Source: Pseudomonas leptonychotis
Lineage (GTDB): Bacteria; Pseudomonadota; Gammaproteobacteria; Pseudomonadales; Pseudomonadaceae
DNA length: 64,000 nucleotides
Reading direction: 5' to 3'
Assembly (NCBI RefSeq): GCF_004920405.1
Contig: NZ_RFLV01000003.1
Coordinates: 372,001-436,000 of the forward strand
Shown here: positions 43,067 through 52,560 of the stretch, one piece after another
Numbering within the stretch: position 1 is the stretch's first letter
Layout: every line of letters starts with the position of its first letter
The notes under the pieces: generated by a model
Database searches by the model: none
The model's input: only the letters and a program-made list of their open reading frames with translations
What the model was told of the DNA's origin: nothing
Translations under genes and position numbers: made by a program

Positions 43067-46000
43067 AGCGCTCTTTGACCACCAAACGCCCCGGACTTTC
43101 GCCCAGTGCCTGCCAGTTCGGCCGGTACATCGACTCCACTTGCGGTGGTGGCACGCGATAGCTACCAGGCGTCACGGCGCGGGCCAGGTACAGCAAGTGA
43201 GTGGTGTCGTAGCCATTTACATCCAGAGCCGCGACGTAACGATCACCACGAAACTCCTGATGCTTGATCGCCGCGTTCTGCATCGACTCACGCCACGCCT
43301 TCACCGCGCTGCTGGCGTCATCCAGGCTGGCCGAGCTTTGTGCCAGGTTCTGGTTTTCCAGCTCCAGGCCCGCCGGTAGCAGGTCAACCACCAGGGCATC
43401 CGGCACCCGCTGCTTGGCCGCCACGGCCAGGTGCACCAGCACCAGCTCGCCGCTCTGCAGGTTGCTCAGGTCCAGCTTGCGGCCATCCATGCCCAGGTAC
43501 TCACGGTAGATGCTGAGGTTTACACCACCCGCCGCCGGGGCCTGGCTTGGGTAGCCGGACAGGGTCAACTGCTGATACAGCGGCGTATCGCCCGGTTTGT
43601 CCGTGGAATTGCTGATACTCAGCGGCGCAGCCAGATCACTGCCATCGAGCTTGAGGCCCGGCTGGGCATTGCTCAGCTCGAAGGCCAGGCTGCCGCTTTG
43701 CAGCGCCGCGCTCCAGCTCGGCTCCGGTTTGCTCAACAGATTACGGCCGGCCAGGTACAGCGAGTTGCGCTCCTGGGTCGACAGCCACTGTTGCCCGGCC
43801 ACTTCATCGGCCAGGTTGAACAAGCGTTCCTCACGTCGGTTTTTCGCCAGATCATGCTCTTCCAGCAACGCCAGAATCAGCGCCTGGTCGCGCAACGGGC
43901 TGCCGTAGTCGGCCAACCAGGTGTTGCTGTCGCGACCACGGGCCAGGCCGGCAGTCAGCAGCTCATCGGCACGCGGCTGGTCACCCATTTTTTGCAGGGC
44001 CACGGCCAGGTGTACCAACGGCAAGCCGGACAGCGCATCGCTGCGCCGCTCATACAAACTACGTAACGCGCCCAACGGCGCCTGTTGGCTGCGCGCCAGC
44101 ACGTAGCCGGCGTAGGCCTGCACGGCAAAGCGGCTATGGTTGGCGTTGTCGCTGTAGTTGACCTCGATCAGGTGACGCTCTTGCACATAACGCAGCAGGC
44201 GTTCGCTGGCTTTTTTCAGCGCTTCGTCCGGCACACCGAAACCCTGCTCGCGGGCACGCAGGAGGAAGTCGCTGACGTAGGTCGTCAGCCAGTACTCCTC
44301 GTCGCTGTCGGCGCCCCACAGACCGAAGCTGCCGTTGTAGCGCTGCATGCTCAGCAGACGCTCAATGCCCAGCTCGATGGCGCGTTTGCGCTGCTCATCT
44401 GGCTCGGCTTCAACGCCAAGACGCTTCAGAGTGGCCGCGTCGGCGTACAGCGATGGATACAGGCCGCTGGTGGTCTGCTCCAGGCAGCCGTACGGATAGG
44501 CTTTAAGCGCGCGAATCTGCTCGCCAAGGTTGAGCGGCGGCCGGCTGGAAATCGCCAGGCGCGCTTCCAGGCCGGCCGCTTCAAAGCGGCTCAGGGCGTT
44601 GGCCGGCAGCAGCCAAGCGTCATCTTTGAGCACCGCGCGAAAGTGCTGCAGCTGCGCCGGATAGGCCGGGCGAATACCCAGGGTCCACTCACGGCTAAAC
44701 GGCGGCAGATCCTCGCCCGGCAATACCAAACCCTTGACGCTGACCTTGAAACGGCCCTGGCCGTAACCACCTAACGCGGTCACCGGGATGCGCAGAATGG
44801 TGCGCTGACCATCCGCCAGAGTAATCGGTGCCATTGCCGCGCCGGAGTTCTGCGTCAGACGCAGCTGGCCTTCGGCGCTTAGCTGTACATCCAGTTTCTG
44901 CTCATGCCCGGACAGGTTGCTCAGGTCTAGCGCCAGGGTAGTTTCATCGCCGCCGGCCAGGAAACGCGGGGCCGACAGCTCAGCGATCAGCGGGGCGGCA
45001 ACCACCGTTTTGCCTTCGCCCATGCCGTAGTGCTCGTCGGTCCAGGCTTGCGCCATCAGCCGCAGCCCGCCGTTGAAGTCAGGAATATTCAGGCTGACTT
45101 CACCTTCGCCTTGCTCGTTCAACGCCAGCGGCTGGCTTTGTAGCGCGACGATCAGCACGCTGGTGTCCGGACGTTTGCCGCCACCGGCCAGCGCCGCGTC
45201 ACCGCCGAAGGCCAGCTTGGCTACGCGGCCCTGACCGGCTTCGATCAGTTGCCCGTATATGTCCAACTGGTCCGCGCCATAAGCCTTGCGGCCGAAGAAG
45301 TTGGCGAAGGGATCGGGCGTGGCGTACTCGGTGATATTGAGAATCCCGACATCCACCGCCGCCAGCAGCACATGCACCTGTTTCGGGATGCTGCCATCGG
45401 CGTTGCGCGCCTGCACCTTGACGGTGAGCGGCTGGTTGGGGCGCATCTTCTCCGCAGCCGTGAGGGTTAGCGCCAGTTTGCGCGGCGCACGCGCCAGCGG
45501 CAGGTGCAGCAGGCCTACTGCGCGTTTGGGCGTGGCGTTGCTCTGACGCTCACCGGGACGGATTACCAAAGCACTGACATACAGGTCATGGCGTGCCCAA
45601 TCCTTGGCAATCGGAATGTCGAAGGTCTTACCTTCAGCCGGCACCTCGATCTCTTGCCACCACAACGGCCCTTCACTGGACTCGACCATCAGGTAGCCCT
45701 TACCCGCCGCAGGCGGGGTGACGGTGACCAGGGCAGTATCGCCATCGACGTACGCCGGTTTATCCAGCGCCAGCTTGACCTGATCCGGGCGCACGGCGCC
45801 GCCGTCGGCATTGTCCTGCCAGCGGTAGCCGGCCCAGAAACGCAGGCTGCTGAGCAGGCCCGTCTGTGCATCGATGACTTCGACGCGGTACGGGCCCCAC
45901 TCCACCGGGAAGCTGATTTTGGCGGTGCCGCCGGCCGCGACCTTGAGGGTTTCTTCGCTCAAGGTAAGGAATTTTTCGTTGTAGTTGTGGCTCCAGCCAT

Positions 46001-47987
46001 CGCTTTCGGAGAAGTTCCAGAAGTAGTCACGGCGCTCACGAATCAGGCGCACGCTGAGTTGATCCGCTGCCAGTTTGTTGCCGGCGGCATCCGCCACCAA
46101 CACCTCGAACTCGGCCAGGCTGTCGGCATCCACTTCCTCGCCATCGAACAGTCCGCGCACACCGGGCAAACGCTCAGCTGGCCAAACCGGCTGAATAACC
46201 CGCCGGGTAATCGCCCGGCCACCGGATTCCTGCAAGCTGGCCTGAAGAATCAGTCGCAGCGGTGATTTTGCATCGGCCCAGCGGCTTTCAATGTCCAGGC
46301 TAGCCTTGCCCTGCTCGTCCAGGCTGGTTTCATCCAGCTCGATGTCTTCGCTCAGCTCTTCTTCGGTGACCGAACCGAACTGGTAGCCCGGCAGACTGGC
46401 CACCGCCTCACGCAGCGGTCGCACATAGAGCTGACCGCTAAGGCGATTGCCGGCTGCCGGCGCGCCATACAGGTAACGCCCGGTCACATCGAAACGGGCG
46501 TTTTGTGCGGGGGTGTAGGGTTTTTCATTGCCCTTGAGTTCCAGCGCCAGACGTTCCGGCAGGAAGTCTTCCACGGAGAATTCATACAGCTGCGGCTTGC
46601 CGTCACCCAACTCAAACAACAACTGCCAGCGGCCAGTCGGCGCCTCGTCAGCCAGTTGCAGTTGGTATTGAAACAAACCGGCCTCGTCGGCCTGCCAAAC
46701 GAACTTGCGGCTGACCTGCTCATCCGGGCGGCGCACTTCCACATTTACTGGCTGGGTTTTTACCGCGCGGCCATCGGCATCACGCAGCAAGCCATTGAGC
46801 AGCACGGTTTCGCCCGGGCGATAGAGATCACGCGGGCCAAACACGAAGAACTGCAAGGGGTGGGCAGCAGGCCCTGCAATGTCGAACTCAGCCAGGTCCA
46901 GCGCTGAACTGTTCAGGCGCAGCAGGCTGGTTTGCTCGCCCTGATGGGCCAGCAGCACCTCGGCCTTGGGTGGCAGCGGCAGCTGCGCGTGACCCGCATT
47001 GTCGGTCTCGCCTTCGGCCAGCACCTGGCCTTCTGCATCGAGAACTTCCAGACGTACATCGCTCAGGGCAGCACCGCCGGCCAGGGCCTGGGTGAAGACA
47101 TCGAGGCGATTCTGGTAGCGCCGCGCAGACAGGCCGATATCACTCAGGGTGAACAACGTGGCCGGTTGCGAGTAGTTGTAGCTGCCAGCTTCACGCATCA
47201 CCGCCAGGTACACGCCGGGCTGTTTGAATGGCTCCAGGCCGGCAACCGGCAGCAGCAGGGTTTCGCGGGTGTTGCGGGCCGGGTTTAGGTCAAAACGACC
47301 GCCATAGACCAAATCGGCCATTGGCAGCAGGTTACGGGATTCCCAGTTATCCAGATTACTTGAACGGCCCCAGCGGTTGAGGAAGGCCGGCAACGATTCG
47401 GGCTTGATGCGGAAGAACTCGACATTGACCTTGTCGACGTTCAGGGCAATCACTGGCAGGCCTTCGGCCAGGCGCGTGGGCAGCAAGGAGCCACGGCTGG
47501 CGAAGCCGACACTGGCCTGCAAGTCGCGGGTTTCCAGGCGGGTCACCTGTTCAGCCCCCAGGCTCTTGCCGTTCAGCCCGAGCAGCCCGGCATCCACCGT
47601 CAGCACGAGCTTGCGCTGCGGCTCCAGATGGCGCAGGCGCACCTCCATCAGGTTATCGGTCAGCTCCCAAGCGCCGTCGACCTTGCCGCTTTTACTGTCG
47701 ACCAGGTGCAGGCGCTCGCTGAGTTTCTGCTCCGGGTCGAGCGGCACCGAAAAGCTGATCGACAGCGTGCTGGCGCCCTCCAGCTGCACTTCCGACACAT
47801 CCACCACCGTCAGCTCGCGGCCGGCGTAGCGCTCGGCTAACGCCTGGCGGTCAACCGCAGGCGTGGCCACTTCAGGGCTCACCGGGGCGGCTTGGGTCGC
47901 CGTCACTTCGGCAGGCCCAGAGGTGGAAGAATCACAGGCGCTGAGCAGGCTCAGGACAAGTGCCAGAAGCAGTCCATTCTTCGGCAT
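43065..47987 (-). CDS. Bacterial alpha-2-macroglobulin lipoprotein
   Basis: Start ATG 47987 has TTGGAG upstream and gives 1640 residues; the open frame starts earlier. The N-terminus is a lipoprotein signal (MPKNGLLLALVLSLLSAC). A chain of MG domains follows to about residue 1100, then the thioester motif GCLEQ (Cys 1168) in the helical thioester domain, and a C-terminal receptor-like domain ending VESMYRPNWQAL. The protein traps proteases that attack the cell by covalent thioester capture. It is the YfhM type, which pairs with pbpC; the two probably protect and repair the envelope together. Its stop codon overlaps a MITE-like repeat. Confidence 0.95.
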   Translation of the reverse strand: MPKNGLLLALVLSLLSACDSSTSGPAEVTATQAAPVSPEVATPAVDRQALAERYAGRELTVVDVSEVQLEGASTLSISFSVPLDPEQKLSERLHLVDSKSGKVDGAWELTDNLMEVRLRHLEPQRKLVLTVDAGLLGLNGKSLGAEQVTRLETRDLQASVGFASRGSLLPTRLAEGLPVIALNVDKVNVEFFRIKPESLPAFLNRWGRSSNLDNWESRNLLPMADLVYGGRFDLNPARNTRETLLLPVAGLEPFKQPGVYLAVMREAGSYNYSQPATLFTLSDIGLSARRYQNRLDVFTQALAGGAALSDVRLEVLDAEGQVLAEGETDNAGHAQLPLPPKAEVLLAHQGEQTSLLRLNSSALDLAEFDIAGPAAHPLQFFVFGPRDLYRPGETVLLNGLLRDADGRAVKTQPVNVEVRRPDEQVSRKFVWQADEAGLFQYQLQLADEAPTGRWQLLFELGDGKPQLYEFSVEDFLPERLALELKGNEKPYTPAQNARFDVTGRYLYGAPAAGNRLSGQLYVRPLREAVASLPGYQFGSVTEEELSEDIELDETSLDEQGKASLDIESRWADAKSPLRLILQASLQESGGRAITRRVIQPVWPAERLPGVRGLFDGEEVDADSLAEFEVLVADAAGNKLAADQLSVRLIRERRDYFWNFSESDGWSHNYNEKFLTLSEETLKVAAGGTAKISFPVEWGPYRVEVIDAQTGLLSSLRFWAGYRWQDNADGGAVRPDQVKLALDKPAYVDGDTALVTVTPPAAGKGYLMVESSEGPLWWQEIEVPAEGKTFDIPIAKDWARHDLYVSALVIRPGERQSNATPKRAVGLLHLPLARAPRKLALTLTAAEKMRPNQPLTVKVQARNADGSIPKQVHVLLAAVDVGILNITEYATPDPFANFFGRKAYGADQLDIYGQLIEAGQGRVAKLAFGGDAALAGGGKRPDTSVLIVALQSQPLALNEQGEGEVSLNIPDFNGGLRLMAQAWTDEHYGMGEGKTVVAAPLIAELSAPRFLAGGDETTLALDLSNLSGHEQKLDVQLSAEGQLRLTQNSGAAMAPITLADGQRTILRIPVTALGGYGQGRFKVSVKGLVLPGEDLPPFSREWTLGIRPAYPAQLQHFRAVLKDDAWLLPANALSRFEAAGLEARLAISSRPPLNLGEQIRALKAYPYGCLEQTTSGLYPSLYADAATLKRLGVEAEPDEQRKRAIELGIERLLSMQRYNGSFGLWGADSDEEYWLTTYVSDFLLRAREQGFGVPDEALKKASERLLRYVQERHLIEVNYSDNANHSRFAVQAYAGYVLARSQQAPLGALRSLYERRSDALSGLPLVHLAVALQKMGDQPRADELLTAGLARGRDSNTWLADYGSPLRDQALILALLEEHDLAKNRREERLFNLADEVAGQQWLSTQERNSLYLAGRNLLSKPEPSWSAALQSGSLAFELSNAQPGLKLDGSDLAAPLSISNSTDKPGDTPLYQQLTLSGYPSQAPAAGGVNLSIYREYLGMDGRKLDLSNLQSGELVLVHLAVAAKQRVPDALVVDLLPAGLELENQNLAQSSASLDDASSAVKAWRESMQNAAIKHQEFRGDRYVAALDVNGYDTTHLLYLARAVTPGSYRVPPPQVESMYRPNWQALGESPGRLVVKER

Positions 47988-48227
47988 TGCGGGCTCCAAC
48001 AGGGGTAGATGCAGAGGACAGACACTATAGTCGAGGCGCTTAGCGAGGACTAAGAAACGCTTAACGATCTGCGACACGCCGGCCCGGCTACGTTAAAGCC
48101 GGCTCTAGTTGGGCAAACGCAATATCGCTCAGCAGCGCACGCCCGGCGATCCGTGTTTAATAGCCGGCCTATAACCCGTACCCGCGCACTTCGTTGTCGC
48201 TGTATTCAGCCAAGATTGAGGGCACAT

Positions 48228-49601
48228 GTGATAACCGCCATACGCGACGCCTGGCAGCACGCTCCTACTCATAAACGGGTGTGGGCATTGGCTGCGCCGA
48301 TGATTCTGAGCAACCTCTCGGTACCGCTGGTGGCGCTGGTCGACAGCGCAGTGATCGGCCATCTGCCGCACGCCCACCAATTGGCCGCCGTGGCCGTAGG
48401 CGGCAGCCTGTACACCCTGTTGACTTGGGCCGTAGGCTTTTTGCGCATGGGCACCACCGGTTTTAGTGCTCAGGCAGCCGGCCGTGATGATGGCGGCGCA
48501 CTGCGGCAGGTGCTGACACAGGGTCTTTTGCTTGGCGTGCTGCTGGCGGCGCTACTGATCAGCCTGGCCATCCCGCTGAGCAGCGCCGCTCTGGACCTGA
48601 TGAACCCTTCGGCGCAACTCGACGAGCTGGCGCGCGGTTACCTGCATATCCGCTTGTTCGGCCTGCCGGCCGCGCTGGCCACCTACGCCCTGGTCGGCTG
48701 GTTACTGGGCACGCAAAACGCCCGCGGCCCGCTGGCCATTCTGCTCACCACCAACTTGCTGAATATTGCCCTCGACCTGCTGTTTGTCCTCGGCCTGCAC
48801 TGGGGCGTGGCCGGCGCGGCCTGGGCCTCAGTGATTGCCGAATGGAGCGGTGCGCTGCTCGGCCTGTACCTGGCGCGTCGCGCCCTACGCGCCTACGCCG
48901 GCACACTGGACTGGGCGGCGCTGCGCCGCTGGCTGAACTGGCGGCCCTTGCTAACCGTCAACCGCGACATCTTTATCCGCACCCTGGCGCTGCAAGCGGT
49001 GTTCTTCCTGATCACGGTGCAGGGTACGCGCCTGGGCGATGCCACCGTGGCGGCCAACGCCCTGCTGCTCAATGGCCTGTTACTGGCCGCCCACGCCCTC
49101 GACGGTCTGGCCCATGCGCTGGAAGCGCTATGCGGGCATGCCTTGGGCGCCCGAGATCGCCCGGCACTGCGCCGAACACTGATCGTTGCCGGTGGTTGGT
49201 CGCTGTTCGCCAGCATCGGCTTTGCACTGTTCTTTCTGCTCGGTGGGCACTGGTTTATCAGCCTGCAGACCAACATTGAAGGGGTGCGCGAGGCGGCGTT
49301 CGCCTACCTGCCGTACCTCGCTGCGCTGCCGCTGATCGCGGTGTGGAGCTACCTGCTCGACGGCCTGTTTATAGGTGCCACACGCGCCCGTGAAATGCGT
49401 GATGCCATGCTCCTGGCGCTGCTGCTCAGCCTGCCGCTGGCCTGGGCTTTGCAGCCACTCGGCAACCACGGCTTGTGGCTGGCCTTTCTCAGCTTTATGG
49501 GGCTGCGCAGCCTGTGCTTGGGCGGCTATGCTTACCGCCTGACCCGGGCCGATCAATGGTTCGCCCCCAGCTCCTCAGGTGCCTCCCATGCTCAGCCCTG
49601 A
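48228..49601 (+). CDS. dinF: MATE-family efflux protein (DinF type)
   Basis: The start is best at GTG 48228, seven bases after GAGGG, giving 457 residues; the open frame starts 25 codons earlier. The protein has about 12 membrane helices in two halves. It opens with VWALAAPMILSNLSVPLVALVDSAVIGHL, the typical MATE/DinF start, and continues GFLRMGTTGFSAQAAG. MATE proteins export cationic drugs using Na+ or H+. It overlaps the GAF-GGDEF gene by 14 bp. It is divergent from alpha-2-macroglobulin. Substrate unknown. Confidence 0.9.
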   Translation: MITAIRDAWQHAPTHKRVWALAAPMILSNLSVPLVALVDSAVIGHLPHAHQLAAVAVGGSLYTLLTWAVGFLRMGTTGFSAQAAGRDDGGALRQVLTQGLLLGVLLAALLISLAIPLSSAALDLMNPSAQLDELARGYLHIRLFGLPAALATYALVGWLLGTQNARGPLAILLTTNLLNIALDLLFVLGLHWGVAGAAWASVIAEWSGALLGLYLARRALRAYAGTLDWAALRRWLNWRPLLTVNRDIFIRTLALQAVFFLITVQGTRLGDATVAANALLLNGLLLAAHALDGLAHALEALCGHALGARDRPALRRTLIVAGGWSLFASIGFALFFLLGGHWFISLQTNIEGVREAAFAYLPYLAALPLIAVWSYLLDGLFIGATRAREMRDAMLLALLLSLPLAWALQPLGNHGLWLAFLSFMGLRSLCLGGYAYRLTRADQWFAPSSSGASHAQP

Positions 49602-50616
49602 AATACCCTGCGATGAAGAGCGGCGCCAGCAGATCCTCGATGATCAAGAGCTGCTCGACACGCCTGCCGACCCCTACCTCGACACCTTGGTGCGGGTGGT
49701 GCGCGAGGTGTTCGCGGTCAAGACCGTCTTGGTCAGCCTGATCGACCACGACCGTCAATGGTTTAAAGCTCGCATTGGCCTGGAGATCACCGAAACCCCA
49801 CGCATCATCTCCTTTTGCGCCCACGCCATTCTTGGCACCCAGCCGTTTATTGTTGAAGACACGCAAAAAGACTTGCGTTTTCATGACAACCCGGTGGTGA
49901 CCAACAATCCGCATATCCGTTTTTACGCCGGACAGCCGCTGTTCTCCGAGGAAGGCCAGGCGCTGGGCACCCTGTGCTTGATCGACCCGACACCGCAGCA
50001 ACTGACCGAGCAACAGCAACGGCTGTTTAGCGACATGGCCATACTGGTGGAGGGCTACCTGAAACTGCGCCATGTCAGCGAGCAGACCGCACAGTTGCGA
50101 GCGGCGCTGAGCCGCGAGCAGCGCAAAACCATGCTTGACCCATTGACCCAGCTCTGGAATCGCGCCGGCCTCAATCACTTTTTACCTCGGCACCAACAAA
50201 AGGCCGATGAACTGGGCATGCACCTCGGCGTACTGTTCTGCGACTTGGATTACTTCAAGAAGGTCAATGACAGCCACGGCCATGCCTTCGGCGATCAAGT
50301 GCTGTGGGAGGCCGCACGACGCATCAGCGCCGCCGTGCGTCCGCAGGATGTGGTCACGCGCAGCGGTGGCGAGGAGTTCGTGGTGCTACTGCAAGTGCAT
50401 GACCCGCAAGAGTTGCTCCAGATCGCCGAGCGTATTCGCAGCGCCATGAGCAATAGCTCCTTGAGCATCGACAACCAGCCACTCAGCCTTACCATCAGCA
50501 TTGGCGCCGCCTTGCGTGCCAGCCAGGAAGCGCCCAGCGACACCCTGAACCGCGCCGACCAAGCGCTTTATCAGGCCAAAGGTAACGGCCGTAACCGGGT
50601 CGAATTCGCCCACTAA
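49588..50616 (+). CDS. GAF-GGDEF diguanylate cyclase
   Basis: Start ATG 49588 overlaps the dinF gene; an in-frame GTG three codons upstream also exists. The 342-residue cytosolic protein has a GAF domain (about 20-160; GLEITETPRIISFCAHAI, LCLIDPTPQQL), a short coiled linker, and a GGDEF domain. The GGDEF part shows LTQLWNRAGLNHFLP, LFCDLDYFKKVNDSHGHAFGDQVL and the active site RSGGEEFVVLL. It should make cyclic di-GMP. I do not see a clear RxxD inhibitory site just before GGEEF (RPQDVVTRSGGEEF gives RPQD, which is the right place for an I-site). Stimulus unknown. Confidence 0.92.
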   Translation: MLSPEIPCDEERRQQILDDQELLDTPADPYLDTLVRVVREVFAVKTVLVSLIDHDRQWFKARIGLEITETPRIISFCAHAILGTQPFIVEDTQKDLRFHDNPVVTNNPHIRFYAGQPLFSEEGQALGTLCLIDPTPQQLTEQQQRLFSDMAILVEGYLKLRHVSEQTAQLRAALSREQRKTMLDPLTQLWNRAGLNHFLPRHQQKADELGMHLGVLFCDLDYFKKVNDSHGHAFGDQVLWEAARRISAAVRPQDVVTRSGGEEFVVLLQVHDPQELLQIAERIRSAMSNSSLSIDNQPLSLTISIGAALRASQEAPSDTLNRADQALYQAKGNGRNRVEFAH

Positions 50617-50639
50617 TCCACCGATGAAGGAACGTAACG

Positions 50640-51089
50640 ATGGGCCAAGCGATTGCCGCCTACCTGCATTACCTGTCAATTTTTCTGCTGTTTGCCCTGC
50701 TCAGCATTGAGCATGTGCAATTCAAACTGCCGCTGGACCTGCGCCGCGCGCGCAGCCTGATCATCACCGATATCGCCTACGGCATCTGCGCCGGCGTGGT
50801 GTTGCTTAGCGGCCTGGCGCGGGTGCTCTTGTACGGCAAGGGCCTGGACTACTACCTGGGCAACAGCCTGTTTCATGCCAAGGTCGGCCTGTTTATTCTG
50901 GTCGGGCTGATTTCCGTGGGGCCAACCTTTGTCTTCCTCAACTGGCGCAACAGCCTCAAAGCCGGCGAAGTGCCGCAGGTCAGCGCCCGCCAGGCGCGGC
51001 TGGTGATCACAGTTATTCGCGTGGAACTGTTACTGCTGCTGGCCATCCCATTATTAGCGGTGCTGATGGCGCGCGGCTACGGCAGCTAG
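50640..51089 (+). CDS. DUF2214 membrane protein
   Basis: The 149-residue product has four predicted membrane helices and matches DUF2214, with [39 protein letters not shown] and [29 protein letters not shown]. The function is not known. GAAGGAACG lies before the ATG. It follows the GGDEF gene by 23 bp and precedes xseB by 92 bp. Confidence 0.85.
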   Translation: MGQAIAAYLHYLSIFLLFALLSIEHVQFKLPLDLRRARSLIITDIAYGICAGVVLLSGLARVLLYGKGLDYYLGNSLFHAKVGLFILVGLISVGPTFVFLNWRNSLKAGEVPQVSARQARLVITVIRVELLLLLAIPLLAVLMARGYGS

Positions 51090-51181
51090 CCACCAGCGAA
51101 CCGCTTGATTTGCCCGCGCGGCATGGCTCTGCTAGTGTCGCGCCGGTTCTAACTTTCCCGATCTGCCCCGAGAACCCCGCC

Positions 51182-51427
51182 ATGGCCGCCCGCAAAAAAG
51201 CCGCGCTCGACTTCGAGCAATCCCTGACCGATCTGCAGAGCCTGGTCGAACGTCTGGAAAACGGCGAGCTGTCGCTGGAAGACTCGCTGACCGCCTTCGA
51301 GCAAGGCGTGCGCCTGACACGCGACTGTCAGACTGCCCTGGCTCAGGCCGAACAGAAAGTGCAGATCCTCATGGAGCGCGACGGCGAGCTGGAGGAAGCC
51401 CCCTTCGACGCGGATCAACAGGCATGA
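51182..51427 (+). CDS. xseB: Exodeoxyribonuclease VII, small subunit
   Basis: Start ATG 51182 gives 81 residues. It is a helical hairpin protein with the family pattern [36 protein letters not shown]. Several copies bind each XseA large subunit to form the enzyme that degrades single-stranded DNA. The xseA gene is not in the window. It overlaps ispA in an ATGA junction, the normal xseB-ispA-dxs order. Confidence 0.96.
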   Translation: MAARKKAALDFEQSLTDLQSLVERLENGELSLEDSLTAFEQGVRLTRDCQTALAQAEQKVQILMERDGELEEAPFDADQQA

Positions 51428-52311
51428 TTGCGGGCTACCAGATCCAGTGCCAGGACCGCGTCGACAGCGCCCTCAACCGCCTGTTCAGCCCCACCCAACC
51501 AGAGCTGGAGCGGCTCTACCAAGCCATGCGCTACAGCCTGTTCAATGGTGGCAAACGGGTGCGTCCGCTGCTGGTTTACGCCGCCTGTGAAGCCCTCGGG
51601 GGCGAGCCGGAGCGCGCCAATGCAGCGGCCTGCGCGGTGGAACTGATTCACGCCTATTCCCTGGTCCACGATGACCTGCCCGCCATGGACGATGACGACC
51701 TGCGCCGTGGCCAGCCGACCACCCATATCGCCTTCGACGAAGCCTGCGCGATTCTCGCCGGCGACGGCCTGCAAAGCCTGGCCTTCGAGGTGCTTGCCGA
51801 CGCCGCACACAACCCGCATGGCGCCGAACTGCGGTTGGCCATGGTCAGTACCCTGGCCCGTGCCGCTGGCCCGGCCGGTATGGTCGGCGGCCAGGCCATC
51901 GACCTCGGTTCAGTCGGGCAGCAGCTCGACCAGGGCGCGCTGGAAATCATGCACCGGCACAAAACCGGCGCCTTGATCGAAGCCAGCGTGCAGCTTGGCG
52001 CCCTGGCCAGCGGTCAGGCCGACGAACATGCGTTAAAAGCGCTGCACACTTATGCCCGTGCCATCGGCCTGGCCTTTCAGGTGCAGGACGATATTCTCGA
52101 CGTGGAAAGTGACACGGCCACCCTTGGCAAAACCCAAGGTAAAGACCAGGCCCACGACAAACCCACCTACCCCGCCCTGCTCGGCCTCGACGCGGCCAAG
52201 ACCTATGCCCTGGAGTTGCGCGACCAGGCTTTGCATGCCTTGCGCCCCTTCGACCAAGCCGCTGAGCCGCTGCGTGAATTGGCTCGCTACATCGTCGAAC
52301 GGCGCAGCTAA
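51424..52311 (+). CDS. ispA: Farnesyl diphosphate synthase
   Basis: The 295-residue prenyltransferase has both Asp-rich motifs, [14 protein letters not shown] (about residues 83-96) and DDILD (about 222-226), plus GGKRVRPLL near the N-terminus. It condenses isopentenyl diphosphate with dimethylallyl and geranyl diphosphate to farnesyl diphosphate, the precursor of quinones, undecaprenyl phosphate and haem a/o. The ATG overlaps the xseB stop. The acyl-CoA carboxylase gene separates it from dxs, which in most pseudomonads is adjacent. Confidence 0.97.
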   Translation: MIAGYQIQCQDRVDSALNRLFSPTQPELERLYQAMRYSLFNGGKRVRPLLVYAACEALGGEPERANAAACAVELIHAYSLVHDDLPAMDDDDLRRGQPTTHIAFDEACAILAGDGLQSLAFEVLADAAHNPHGAELRLAMVSTLARAAGPAGMVGGQAIDLGSVGQQLDQGALEIMHRHKTGALIEASVQLGALASGQADEHALKALHTYARAIGLAFQVQDDILDVESDTATLGKTQGKDQAHDKPTYPALLGLDAAKTYALELRDQALHALRPFDQAAEPLRELARYIVERRS

Positions 52312-52329
52312 GCCGCCTCAGACACTCAT

Positions 52330-52418
52330 GTGGGAGGCGCTGTAGCGGCGAGCTGCACTGCTCTTGTCTCGACTGCGACTGCATGGATGCAGGAACCAGA
52401 GCTGCAAGCCCCTCCCAC
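52330..52418. repeat. Diverged REP-like palindrome pair
   Basis: GTGGGAGGCGCTGTAGCGGC at 52330 and the imperfect reverse complement ending CAAGCCCCTCCCAC at 52418 form a degraded REP pair with a 50-bp centre. The rest of the gap to 52560 holds no gene; GGAG precedes the carboxylase ATG. Confidence 0.55.
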
Positions 52419-52560
52419 TGCTTGTGCATCAGCCAGATGGCCGCAATCACCCATCCCCTTATCACTCGTATCAATAGCCCAACCCTCAGCTGCTAAGGCT
52501 TGGTTTACCTCGCTTACAGAGCGCCTAAGATGGCTCGCAGAATAAAAATCTGGAGTCACC

